Shown here: positions 8,601-17,968 of the stretch, in pieces | How the letters are laid out: each line of letters begins with the position of its first letter | Numbering within the stretch: the stretch's first letter is position 1 | From: an uncultured bacterium | Lineage (GTDB): Bacteria; Patescibacteriota; Minisyncoccia; Phycocordibacterales; Phycocordibacteraceae | Direction: 5' to 3' | NCBI GenBank assembly: GCA_903994795.1 | Contig: CAJEYI010000008.1 | Span: 1 to 41,611 of the forward strand | Length of the DNA stretch: 41,611 nucleotides | Position numbers and translations under genes: made by a program | Notes under the pieces: generated by a model | Told to the model about the DNA's origin: nothing | Databases searched by the model: none | Seen by the model: the letters and a program-made list of their open reading frames with translations, nothing else

Positions 8601-10638
8601 AAATATCAATTCCACTAAGCCCACCTACGTGACTTACACCTGCAACCGCACCAGTAACGTTTACATTTGAAATAGTTGCATTACTTGTGTATCCAAAAAG
8701 ACCCGCAACACCACTCGACTGACTTATGTTTACCTTAATTGTGTGATTCAATCCATCGAAGTGTCCGGTGAAGGGTGTACTTATAGCCCCCATCATTGCA
8801 GCGTTTCCATCAGCGGAACAATCAAGATCATTCTCGAGAACGTAGCTTTTTGAAACATCTTGATTCACTGCTTCGAGTTGAGCACATGAAGTTATTTGGA
8901 AAGGATTTCCTAGTGATCCATCACCAAGCTCTGGTGCAGGACTTCCCCCGCCACCACTTCCTCCGTCTACTGCATATAGTGCTGCAATTTGTGGATCTGA
9001 AAGTGCACGATTGTATACGCGCACATTATCAATCGTTCCGTTAAAGTTTTCCGAGTTCCCAAGGTAGGTTGCACCGATCGTGATGTTGTCGTCACGAGTT
9101 ACGTTTATTGGAATCGGATTATCAAACGTCACAAGCGTACCATCAATATATATTTGTCGAGCATTCCCATCGTATTCAGTGACAACATGATGCCAAGTCC
9201 CATCATATAAATTTGTGCCGTTATTCGCACAACCGACGACGTCATTCCCCCACCAGTAATTATCGAGCCCATTCCCACCATTACAATCACCATAACTCGC
9301 AAGCCGGAACGCATTCGTTGCACTCTGAGTTCCATAATCTCCCCACCCAATAATGCCTTGGCCATTTGTGCCAGTAGTCTTTATCCATGCACTTAGTGTG
9401 TACGGTGAACTCCCTACAGGGATTAGGCTTGGTGACGCAACAGTCACGTACCCTGTACCATCAAATGTAATGCCTCCACTTGTCTTACCAACTCCCCACG
9501 TACTTCCTCCATTAAGAGTACCTGTGTTTCCGTTACCCGTACTATCTGTCGCTGATGTGCCTGAGCCATCATTAAATTCCCAATCAGCAACGAGCCCACT
9601 TGTAATATCATCACTCGCACAATCACTTGTCATGAACGAACTCTCGTCACTTTGACCATACCCTGAAGCACTGCCTGCCCATGTGCGGTAGTAGTACTTT
9701 GTGCTGCATGTTAGTCCAGAAAGCGTACTACTAAAATTAGTACCCGCACCAAGATCTGCACCTACTCGGTGCTCATAACTATTCTGATCTACTGCAGACG
9801 TCCTACCATACGAAACACCCCAGTCATTCACAACATCTCCACCGTCATTTGTGACAATTCCGTGAAGCACTATACCTGTCTGGGTAATTGAAGTTGGAGT
9901 ATCAAATGTTACGGTTGGTGCAGTTGTTGCTGGCGGACCCCCTCCATTATCTATTGGTGCATCAAGTGTAAATGAAATTGATTGTTCAGTTTGATTCCCA
10001 GCTACATCGGTACCACGCACATAGAGTGTGTGTGAACCAGGTGCAGGTTTTGTCATGTCGATGTCTGGACCACACGTACTACCAGGTGTTTGATAGGGGT
10101 CACTATCAAGATGATACTCACATGTTGATGAGTCTCCCCACGCAATACTTGGATTAGCCCAGTCAGCGTCAGCAATCTCAGAATTGTCCATGGGACTATT
10201 TATGATGATTGGCGGTGGTGTGTTGTCATACGTAAAGCTCACGCTCCAATTGTACTGAAAACCAGTGTAGTCGGGATTATCCCACGCACTTATATATAGG
10301 ACATGAGGTCCATCACCTGATGGAGGTGGAATAGGAATGTTGGTCGTACAATCGATCGTAGTCCATCCTGTGCTATCAGTTCCTCCTTGAGTGTCGTACG
10401 CGTATCCGCATGACTGTGCCGTTTGGCCCCAGTACTCATTCGTGATGTAGCTCGCAGCATTATAGATACCATCCGCTGCTGGAAGATTCACACCATTTGG
10501 TGGACGTGCATGAACTTTTGAAACAAGGACTGGCGCAACTGGCGCAAGAAGTAACAGCAATACAAAAACGGAGACCAGGCTCCGTGCGTTGAAGGTTTGT
10601 GCGAGCGTACAAAATTTCATGTGCGTTCTGTTTATCAT
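5635..10638 (-). CDS. Giant secreted LamG/GLUG surface protein with peptidoglycan-binding C-terminus
   Basis: A 1667-aa exported protein. After a long signal peptide (hydrophobic core VSVFVLLLLLAPVAPVLV, cleavage near VHA-R) come two bacterial Ig-like modules with paired cysteines, an FN3-like module (about 245-340), a LamG/concanavalin-like domain (about 346-555: GLVADWEFNDGSG, YTLSAWIKT, GTWHHVV, IDNVRVYNRALS), a first GLUG repeat array (about 640-815, repeated GGLIG), further Ig/FN3 modules, a second GLUG array (about 1110-1390), an FN3 module (about 1410-1515), and a C-terminal PG_binding_1-like domain (about 1590-1667) nearly matching that of the 903-aa protein. It probably binds glycans or proteins on a partner cell. 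The start could be ATG 10638 or the ATG at 10620; the signal peptide works with either. It is the downstream-facing partner of the 903-aa gene, 136 bp away. Confidence 0.83.
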   Translation of the reverse strand: MINRTHMKFCTLAQTFNARSLVSVFVLLLLLAPVAPVLVSKVHARPPNGVNLPAADGIYNAASYITNEYWGQTAQSCGYAYDTQGGTDSTGWTTIDCTTNIPIPPPSGDGPHVLYISAWDNPDYTGFQYNWSVSFTYDNTPPPIIINSPMDNSEIADADWANPSIAWGDSSTCEYHLDSDPYQTPGSTCGPDIDMTKPAPGSHTLYVRGTDVAGNQTEQSISFTLDAPIDNGGGPPATTAPTVTFDTPTSITQTGIVLHGIVTNDGGDVVNDWGVSYGRTSAVDQNSYEHRVGADLGAGTNFSSTLSGLTCSTKYYYRTWAGSASGYGQSDESSFMTSDCASDDITSGLVADWEFNDGSGTSATDSTGNGNTGTLNGGSTWGVGKTSGGITFDGTGYVTVASPSLIPVGSSPYTLSAWIKTTGTNGQGIIGWGDYGTQSATNAFRLASYGDCNGGNGLDNYWWGNDVVGCANNGTNLYDGTWHHVVTEYDGNARQIYIDGTLVTFDNPIPINVTRDDNITIGATYLGNSENFNGTIDNVRVYNRALSDPQIAALYAVDGGSGGGGSPAPELGDGSLGNPFQITSCAQLEAVNQDVSKSYVLENDLDCSADGNAAMMGAISTPFTGHFDGLNHTIKVNISQSSGVAGLFGYTSNATISNVNVTGAVAGVSHVGGLSGIDISSTIHHVSSSATVSGSGVVVGGLIGYTSGTILYEAYTQGAVSAASFVGGLIGDANSITVTDAYASGSVTGGDNTGGLIGHAISGPGSFINVFAAGLVTENAGGSVGGLVGNTVSAGTIVNGYFSAGNTGQSYCAGNASADGCTEEFSLGTDQYFFYQEHPPMSSWDYSVYGWQVNDGDYPTFSAGFVLPPSVTTGTTTDISTGLTSEIVQLGLTINSVSASSITTIGVQYGTDTNYGSIAQSTVSPYSAGQYVVEADEMTCGTTYHYRAFIVDGVSTTYGADRSFTTNDCETVTIASPAAKTTITESGWHPSVSFSNAFVTCEYAYDGASYTQLDSCTSTIPAPESSGAHTLYIKGIDGSNQELAESVDFTYSSQSTFEGFGAGTTENPYQVTSCLQLQQMDTAPQATYDLQNNIDCSDTQNWNDGRGFNPVQFSGVLNGHGHGIQSLTINRPTEPVAGLFNYLDGQVYSLHLDGGSITGDFAVGSIAGVAGNTQVVGVSSSASVYSNDSNQNQLDALGGLFGYVQDLIIQKSSFTGTASSNGETVVGGLIGEVDGGAQISDSFSNANMEGFATGGLIGYINGDTDGVSITRTYSAGQLFGYVVAGGFVSASTENGGPSAASTIISSSFSVATLYSANAPVGGIYGYLDLTNPQFNSVYYDVTATGNGNCVAALGDPEGCTPVNIDGTDNSRYINTSDPSIGPLGDFDFSTVWSIADGMYPQLQALGSVGFATAPTIVTATAATTDGLSIPFSWTAPSDTGGFSIQSYQYYLQPHGDTLNPGDEGAFASTTDSSATSDVIINSYYLSYGSSYDLRIRAVTSYGNGAWSDPVTITFGAAPHAPEDVPVVRSTGGGSSGSGGGTIQNNRSASSSPSVSRSQLLEQVATLKAKLAAVLGQSTDPRLAAPLNLTVRMKGTNVAALQTLLIAQDAGPASKKLAKLGATGYFSLATRAALIEYQKAYGITPATGYFGSLTRAQMKAAGLDGLWW

Positions 10639-11034
10639 ACGACATGGTTACGTGTGTCTTTTTTGAAAAACACACCTATATAGTAGGAGTGATAATAAAA
10701 AATAAATTCTGATGAAAAGACTACGCATCGCTCTTTAACTTATTTATAAAAAGTATTTGAGTAAATAAATCGAAATCACAATTACTTACATCCGATTTAT
10801 CTATATTTTAAAGTATATTTATGTTTACAAAGAAGTATCTCGAGCACATATATGAAAAGTGCTGTCATTAAGATTCTTTTTTTTAAAAACACCCTTACAT
10901 TACACATGGTTCCTTACTAACAAAAAAACAAAACTGTGGAAAACTTTAAAAAATAAATCTTTCCTAGAACAATTTGGGCACCGGGATGATTGTACTCATC
11001 AATTCCAAAACCTATTATGTAAATTCTTTGCACA
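10639..11034. other. AT-rich intergenic spacer, 396 bp
   Basis: No coding potential is visible on either strand. The part near 10680-10690 (reverse strand TACTAT/TATATA-like boxes) probably holds the promoter of the 1667-aa gene. The rest has many A and T runs, including a run of eight T near 10875 and an imperfect palindrome CTATATTTTAAAGTATATTTATG-like around 10800-10822. I see no repeat array, tRNA or convincing terminator. Confidence 0.5.
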
Positions 11035-12282
11035 TTAATCCGTCGGTCCGTATGGGGACTCTAGTGTATTACTTACGTATGAATACCATTCACCATAGGG
11101 GCTCTGCCAGAAAAACAATGAGTGACTACCAGAAGGACCTACAGGTCGAGAAAGTAATTCATATATAGGGTCTCCTTTAGGAGCTGTACCAGTCTGCACT
11201 AAGTTCTTTTTCCATTCTAAGAAAGGTATTGCTGGTGAATACTTTGAGATAACATCTGTACCCCCGTCAACTGAAGATTTAATTGTGTCTTCTGCCACAT
11301 GATACTGCTCACCAGTAGTTGTCGATCCCTTGCTCCACGTGATTACAGGAGAAAAATTGCTTAGAGTAGAAAGCGGCACATCCTGATCTGACTTAAGAAA
11401 ACTCGGAATGATGTGAGCAGCCGTTCTTCCTCCAAACGGAAGCTCAATAAAATACCTATAACTTTGTGGCATGAGATAATAACCGCTACCAGAAGTACGG
11501 GACAGAACATTCAACATATCTATGTACTCATTGCTAGGTGGATTAATATCAGAAACCCGATCGATACTGAATCCATTCGTGGTTGTAGCGATTGTTTCGA
11601 TTATACTTCTGGAGTTATTAGGATTCACACCAATACTTGTATACCCATTTACTAACGTGAACATTCCCCGACCATCTTGAGCCTGTATGTTTGCATTGTA
11701 ACGAAGCTCCTCAGGAAGAACATTTGTGAGGTCTTTATGTGTAGCCGCAGTGAGACCTAATTCCTGACTCGTCGTTGTTGCAGCATCAAGAGGGTACAAT
11801 TGCTCTCCCCCGCCAAAAGCTCCAAGTCCCGACTGAACAAAGTATGTATCGTCCCACACCACAGGAGTGCCCGATGCATCAGAAATGAAGTAGCCGTAAC
11901 CAGCAATGTCTCCCCATGAATTAGAATTTGGAGAGAGCTCCTCGATATATACTGACAGAATTTTTCCTGCGTATGTACCACGTATGAATGTGCCGCCATT
12001 ATATATTTTCCCTAATCCACCCCACGACGTCTTAATGGTTTTTATTGGTGATGTGCCGACAATAGAGTGATAGTTAATGTTTGAAGCATTTTGACTTTCA
12101 ACTGAGGTTGCTACTGTTTTTTGTTCAGTACGATTCGATTGTGCAAACGCATAAACCAAATACGTCCCAGCGCCAATGCAAACTACTATGAGTATTCCAA
12201 TGAGAACCAGCAGACGTTTGTTGTTGTGACGTATTACTTCGTCTGGTTCCTGTACTGGAATTTGAGTGTCAAGTGTATCCAT
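11035..12282 (-). CDS. Membrane-anchored protein of unknown function
   Basis: A 415-aa protein that I do not recognise. Residues 1-23 are cytoplasmic and acidic, residues about 24-48 form one transmembrane helix (LLVLIGILIVVCIGAGTYLVYAF), and the rest would lie outside the cell. The external part is rich in Ser, Thr, Gly and aromatic residues with no cysteine, and has no repeat that I can see. It shows no peptidoglycan-binding tail, unlike its two giant neighbours. It starts 40 bp after the 3' end of the intron-containing tRNA gene on the same strand, with its own TATACT box at 12301-12306 on the reverse strand. No Shine-Dalgarno is visible. It may be a surface or secretion-related protein; that is inference from topology only. 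Confidence 0.65.
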   Translation of the reverse strand: MDTLDTQIPVQEPDEVIRHNNKRLLVLIGILIVVCIGAGTYLVYAFAQSNRTEQKTVATSVESQNASNINYHSIVGTSPIKTIKTSWGGLGKIYNGGTFIRGTYAGKILSVYIEELSPNSNSWGDIAGYGYFISDASGTPVVWDDTYFVQSGLGAFGGGEQLYPLDAATTTSQELGLTAATHKDLTNVLPEELRYNANIQAQDGRGMFTLVNGYTSIGVNPNNSRSIIETIATTTNGFSIDRVSDINPPSNEYIDMLNVLSRTSGSGYYLMPQSYRYFIELPFGGRTAAHIIPSFLKSDQDVPLSTLSNFSPVITWSKGSTTTGEQYHVAEDTIKSSVDGGTDVISKYSPAIPFLEWKKNLVQTGTAPKGDPIYELLSRPVGPSGSHSLFFWQSPYGEWYSYVSNTLESPYGPTD

Positions 12283-12321
12283 TTTGAGCGAGACTATTAG
12301 TATACTCTAAAGATATTTTTG

Positions 12322-12642
12322 TTGCGGGGGCCGGAATCGAACCGGCGTCTGGAGGTTATGCTTACCACTACAATTTTCATTGCTCGCACTTCGATTTGTG
12401 GTCTGGACTATGCCTTCATCCTGGCAGAATTGCTTCTATCTGGATGCCTACCGTCTAGTCTCTACACCTTCTCTTTCGTGTATTTGTATACACAAGAGAG
12501 CTTGGCTCGGCATTGCCGTTCGTCTACTTGTAACGGTAGACGTTAGGGTTTCACCGAATTTGGCAGGTAATCTTACGCGCAATTGCTCGCGCGCACGCCC
12601 GAATTGTTCAAGCCTCCCGAGGTACCTCTCCTCTACCCCGCT
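12322..12642 (-). tRNA. tRNA-Met (CAT), probably initiator, interrupted by a group I intron
   Basis: Exon 1 (12611-12642, 32 nt) and exon 2 (12322-12360, 39 nt) join into a 71-nt cloverleaf. The acceptor pairs GCGGGG with CCCCGC, and position 1 against 72 is A/A, so unpaired, an initiator feature. The D arm is GAGG/CCTC. The anticodon stem is GGAGG/CCTCC around the loop CTCATAA (anticodon CAT), and the T arm is GCCGG-TTCGATT-CCGGC. No CCA is encoded. The three pairs next to the anticodon loop are A:T, G:C, G:C rather than the usual three G:C pairs of bacterial initiators. The intron lies between T33 and C34. Fairly sure of tRNA and anticodon; the initiator role rests on the 1-72 mismatch. Confidence 0.9.
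12361..12610 (-). ncRNA. Group I self-splicing intron in tRNA-Met
   Basis: A 250-nt intron whose core folds by eye. P1 pairs exon GCU plus intron UGAA with UUCGGGC over a CAA loop, placing a U.G wobble exactly at the 5' splice site. P2 is CGCGC/GCGCG. P3 is CCTGCC (12562-12567) with GGTAGG (12447-12452). A CGTCTAC/GTAGACG hairpin lies in the P5 position. The Q-like stretch ATGCCGAGCCAAG follows, then a long P6 hairpin, P7 GACTA (12456-12460) with TAGTC (12406-12410), and P8 CATCC/GGATG. The last intron base is G, as needed. The small size and Q sequence resemble the tRNA introns of cyanobacteria and plastids (IC3 type). No ORF of its own is seen. Confidence 0.9.
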
Positions 12643-12767
12643 ATGTTCTATCTAGGCATCTACTGTATAAATGCCTACTCCCAAGAGTGTAAGACACATT
12701 TTGATAAAGAGCAATATTAGCTATTGGAACCAGTATATAGTACAATATACCTATACATAGTACTTTT

Positions 12768-13451
12768 ATGAAATCTGATCTCCAACATGCGGCTCAAGTT
12801 TTAAGAAAAGAAGGCAAAAGCGTTAAGGAAATTACCCGACTCCTAGGTGTCAGTCAAAGCTCTGCGAGCAGATGGTGCAAAAACATTGAACTTACTAAGG
12901 AACAAAAAGTAACCTTAGATACACACAGAAAAGAAGCTGGACTAAAAGCCCTATTACCTTGGATAGAAAAGAATAAAAAATATAAGACCAATGACATACG
13001 AATTCAAAAACAAAATGGAGAAAGTGATGTGGGTAAAATGACAGATAGGGATCTTTTTATTCTAGGATTAGGACTATATTGGGGAGAGGGATATAAAAAA
13101 GGTAGCCAAGAACTTGGATTTACAAACAGTGACCCTCAAATTATTTTGATATTTATTGAATGGCTAAGACAAAATTATCAAATTTCCAAAGATCAACTTG
13201 TGGCAAGAGTAACAATTAATGATCGTTATTCCGACAAAGCAGAAGAAATTCAAAATAAGTGGACTATGGCCACAGGTATACCACGTACCCAATTCACAAA
13301 ACCTAGTTTTATAAATACTAAAACTAGTTCCGTAACTCGAGATTCTGATACATACACTGGAACATTACGCATAAAAGTAAGAAACGGAACTTCTCTTCGG
13401 CGTAGAATATTGGCAAGTATTGTTTCTGCATCTACTCAAATAAATAGATAG
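12768..13451 (+). CDS. HTH protein with a LAGLIDADG-like domain
   Basis: A 227-aa protein. Residues about 5-45 form a helix-turn-helix (AQVLRKEGKSVKEITRLLGV, then SQSSASRWCKNIEL) like those of transposases and resolvases. From about residue 90, LFILGLGLYWGEGYKKG resembles a LAGLIDADG helix with its catalytic acid as Glu (GEG), followed by the mixed strand/helix pattern of that fold (LGFTNSDPQIILIFIEWLR). Only one such motif is seen, so it would act as a dimer if it is an endonuclease. The gene is AT-rich, reads away from the intron-bearing tRNA gene 125 bp to its left, and converges on the HEPN-like gene with 4 bp between stops. It may be a free-standing homing endonuclease or a DNA-binding regulator derived from one. 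Function not proven. Confidence 0.6.
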   Translation: MKSDLQHAAQVLRKEGKSVKEITRLLGVSQSSASRWCKNIELTKEQKVTLDTHRKEAGLKALLPWIEKNKKYKTNDIRIQKQNGESDVGKMTDRDLFILGLGLYWGEGYKKGSQELGFTNSDPQIILIFIEWLRQNYQISKDQLVARVTINDRYSDKAEEIQNKWTMATGIPRTQFTKPSFINTKTSSVTRDSDTYTGTLRIKVRNGTSLRRRILASIVSASTQINR

Positions 13452-13455
13452 TCAC

Positions 13456-14055
13456 TTAGATCACGTGAAACTCTTTAAACACATTCTCGTAGTGATTGAT
13501 GGTACGAAACGCAACATGGTCTGACAATTCAAACTCCGAACCTCTGTGCGCAATTTCGTTTCGAACCTTGTGTGCTTCCCAAGCATCATTGAGTGTATGA
13601 AATTGTGCTGGATTTGCATTCTTTAGCTTGTCCCCAATGCTGCTTCCGAAATACCCGAGCTTCGTAAGTAATTCTTCAAGCATAATGTCTGCTTCAATAA
13701 TTGCCTGACGCCAATCGCTTTGCTGCGTACTCTCAATTAAATTGCGGATGTACGTCCATCGTGAATCTTCGAGCTTTGCATCCGCTTCCTTCTTTGAAAT
13801 GGTTGTGTATTTTTGTGCGTCCTCTGCCTTTACTTGATAATACCGTGCTGAGAGATAGACAAGCACACCTATACAAATGAGTGAGAAAAGATACGCAAAG
13901 AGTGTGAAGAATATCCAAATAGTATTCAGAACATCACTTATGGAATTAAATGAAAGTGCCTGTCCAGAAAATACGAGATTGTATAACAGCTGGAAAAAGT
14001 ATGCGACGTTGAGAAAATGTATGGAGGGACCAACAGGATACACAGAAGGATTCAT
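13456..14055 (-). CDS. Membrane protein with a HEPN-like C-terminal domain
   Basis: A 199-aa protein. Residues about 15-35 are hydrophobic and amphipathic, and residues about 43-70 form a strong transmembrane helix (TIWIFFTLFAYLFSLICIGV). A charged linker follows, then a helical domain (about 110-190) with ADIMLEELLTKLGYFGSSIG and VRNEIAHRG. The RNEIAH sequence is the R-x4-H motif of HEPN domains, known in RNases and nucleotide-binding proteins. The ATG at 14055 is chosen because it follows the gatA stop (14060) and has TATACT exactly 6 nt upstream; an ATG at 14091 inside gatA is the alternative. An AAAGGA touches the ATG but has no spacing to act as a ribosome site. It may be expressed behind gatA or from its own start. 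Confidence 0.62.
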   Translation of the reverse strand: MNPSVYPVGPSIHFLNVAYFFQLLYNLVFSGQALSFNSISDVLNTIWIFFTLFAYLFSLICIGVLVYLSARYYQVKAEDAQKYTTISKKEADAKLEDSRWTYIRNLIESTQQSDWRQAIIEADIMLEELLTKLGYFGSSIGDKLKNANPAQFHTLNDAWEAHKVRNEIAHRGSEFELSDHVAFRTINHYENVFKEFHVI

Positions 14056-14059
14056 TCCT

Positions 14060-15547
14060 TTAGTATACCGTTTCTCCGGTGACTGCTGCACCTATTGTGA
14101 ACAGGAGATCTTCTGCACCTTTTGGTGCAGTGAATTGAATTCCAGCTGGGATATTTTTGTCACCTCGCGCAACGGTACCCATTGGAACAGAGAGTGCAGG
14201 GAGTCCGGTAAGATTTGCTGTCACCGTAAAAATGTCTTCAAGGTACATTGAAACTGGATCGCTCTTCTCGCCAATAACGAATGCTGGTGTCGGCATGGTT
14301 GGAGTTGCGATCACATCTACCTCTGCTAGTGCATTTGTGTATTCTGTAGCGAGCTGACTTCGTGCGGCAAGTGCTTTGCGATAGTAGGCATCAATGTAGC
14401 CTGCGGAAAGTACGAATGTGCCGAGAAGAATTCGACGCTTTGATTCGTCACCAAATCCTTCAGTACGACTCTCGAGATAATCATCGAGAAGTGTCTTCCC
14501 TCTCGCTGCATGCCCATAACGAATACCGTCGAATCGGGAAAGGTTTGTGGAAACTTCTGCAAAGTTAATGATGTAGTACGCAGCGATCGCATATGAACTT
14601 GTAGGAAGTGCAATGTCGATCACTTCGTGACCTTCTGCTTTAAGCGTTTCAAGAGTTGCTTCAAAATTCTTTGCAACATCTGGGTCAAGACCTTTTTCGA
14701 GCAGGTGTCGAGGCACGCCAATCTTTAGTGTTTTCTTTTGTGACTGAATCGCATCTGCTACTGGGTATGTAAAGTCGGCAGGAATTGTTGTAGAGTCGAG
14801 TGGATCATGACCTTTAATAGCATTGAAAAGTATCTTTGCGTCTGCGACTGTCTTTGTGATTGGACCGGCTTGATCAAAAGATGATGCCGCAGCGATGAGT
14901 CCGGATCGTGATACTGCACCGTATGTAGGTTTGAGACCAACAACACCACAATAGCTAGATGGATTTCGAACTGAACCTCCAGTGTCAGTACCGAGAGCTG
15001 CAATGGTAAGGTTCGCAGCGACAGCGGCGGCGGAGCCGCCGCTTGTGCCTCCTGCAACTCTACCAGTATCGTGCGGGTTCTTTGTCACTCCATACGCTGA
15101 ATTTTCTGTAGAGCCACCAAGTGCAAACTCGTCCATGTTGGTTCGACCTATAAAGATCGCGCCTTGTGCTCGTAGCTTTGCGGCCACTGTTGAGTCGTAT
15201 GTTGCTTTATAGTTCTCAAGCATCTTTGCTGAAGCACCTGCGATACGTCCATCAATCAAGATGTTGTCCTTTGTAGCAACTGGAATACCGCACATCAGTG
15301 GAAGTGCTTCGAGTGCAGTTGGTCCTCCCGCAATTGCATCATCAATTTGCTTTTGTGCTGCAGCAATTAAAGCATCGGTTGTTGCGTCAGAAAAAAGTTC
15401 ACGGAATGCATTCAATTCAGTATTTTGTGCAAGCGATGCTGAAGCACAGGCCTCGAAAAGTTCGGGCACAGTACACTCTCGCGCGCGAAGCGCGCGAGCT
15501 GCCTCAGCAATAGTTAGCGTATTAAGTTTGTCCGTTGAAATAGCCAT
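14060..15547 (-). CDS. gatA: Asp-tRNA(Asn)/Glu-tRNA(Gln) amidotransferase subunit A
   Basis: The amidase subunit of GatCAB releases ammonia from glutamine or asparagine to amidate mischarged Glu-tRNA(Gln) or Asp-tRNA(Asn), in the cytoplasm. At 495 aa it has the normal length. The amidase signature is complete: the catalytic Lys in GIPVATKDN (K93), GGTSGGSAAAVAA (166-178) and the nucleophile Ser in LGTDTGGSVRNP (S192). The position normally holding the cis-Ser (first Ser of GGSSGGS) is Thr168 here, a mild oddity. It starts 3 bp after the gatC stop, so gatC and gatA form one operon. gatB is not in the window and is probably elsewhere. Identity is very safe. Confidence 0.96.
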   Translation of the reverse strand: MAISTDKLNTLTIAEAARALRARECTVPELFEACASASLAQNTELNAFRELFSDATTDALIAAAQKQIDDAIAGGPTALEALPLMCGIPVATKDNILIDGRIAGASAKMLENYKATYDSTVAAKLRAQGAIFIGRTNMDEFALGGSTENSAYGVTKNPHDTGRVAGGTSGGSAAAVAANLTIAALGTDTGGSVRNPSSYCGVVGLKPTYGAVSRSGLIAAASSFDQAGPITKTVADAKILFNAIKGHDPLDSTTIPADFTYPVADAIQSQKKTLKIGVPRHLLEKGLDPDVAKNFEATLETLKAEGHEVIDIALPTSSYAIAAYYIINFAEVSTNLSRFDGIRYGHAARGKTLLDDYLESRTEGFGDESKRRILLGTFVLSAGYIDAYYRKALAARSQLATEYTNALAEVDVIATPTMPTPAFVIGEKSDPVSMYLEDIFTVTANLTGLPALSVPMGTVARGDKNIPAGIQFTAPKGAEDLLFTIGAAVTGETVY

Positions 15548-15550
15548 ACA

Positions 15551-15838
15551 TTAATCGTGAATCAAAATCTGCTTCACTGAAAGCAAGTCGCCTTCTCGTG
15601 CAGGAAATTGCTCCGTGAGTTTTTCGGTATACTTCCCTATCTCGTGTGGATTTTCATCTGCTCGAAACACATTTGTATATGGGAGGAGTGGAGTTGCCTG
15701 TGGGACGACGAGCTCGTCGAGCTTACTCACATACCCAAGAATTGCCTCGAATTCCTCAGCGAATTTCGCCAATTTCTCCTCGGGCACTGTGATGCGGGCT
15801 AGTGCTGCAAGCTTTTTTACATCATCTGTTGTTGCCAT
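15551..15838 (-). CDS. gatC: Asp-tRNA(Asn)/Glu-tRNA(Gln) amidotransferase subunit C
   Basis: The small subunit stabilises GatA-GatB in the GatCAB complex. It has 95 aa from the ATG at 15838. Family features are the N-terminal MATTDDVKKLAALARITVPE, then FEAILGYVSKLDEL, the V-P-type linker (VVPQATPLLPYTNVFRADEN) and the C-terminal FPAREGDLLSVKQIL. A longer frame opens at 15862, but MDYDRVRY before the usual start is not family-like. TAGAGT lies 7 nt before the ATG. It is placed directly ahead of gatA on the same strand. Confidence 0.93.
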   Translation of the reverse strand: MATTDDVKKLAALARITVPEEKLAKFAEEFEAILGYVSKLDELVVPQATPLLPYTNVFRADENPHEIGKYTEKLTEQFPAREGDLLSVKQILIHD

Positions 15839-15889
15839 ATATCTAACTCTATCATAATCCAAAAATAACTTCGAATCCGTGATATGTAC

Positions 15890-17956
<2,067 letters not shown>

Positions 17957-17968
17957 TTAAGCCATACC

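Noticed and set aside
10690-10990. A hidden small gene or replication origin in the AT-rich spacer
   Set aside because: No DnaA-box cluster, start/stop pair with a ribosome site, or structured RNA could be recognised; AT-richness alone is not enough.
12319-12655. Forward-strand ORFs of 75 and 91 codons across the tRNA/intron region
   Set aside because: They are antisense to the tRNA and intron, have no recognisable motif, and their open frames follow from the structured RNA sequence.
12319-12660. First read as a tmRNA because of the T-arm and CCGGAATCGAACC-like reverse sequence
   Set aside because: There is no tag-peptide ORF or pseudoknot pattern. The two ends join to a perfect tRNA-Met cloverleaf, and the middle part folds as a group I intron.
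14049-14061. AAAGGA directly in front of the ATG at 14055 as a ribosome site
   Set aside because: The spacing to the start is zero. It is only the spacer between TATACT and the ATG.
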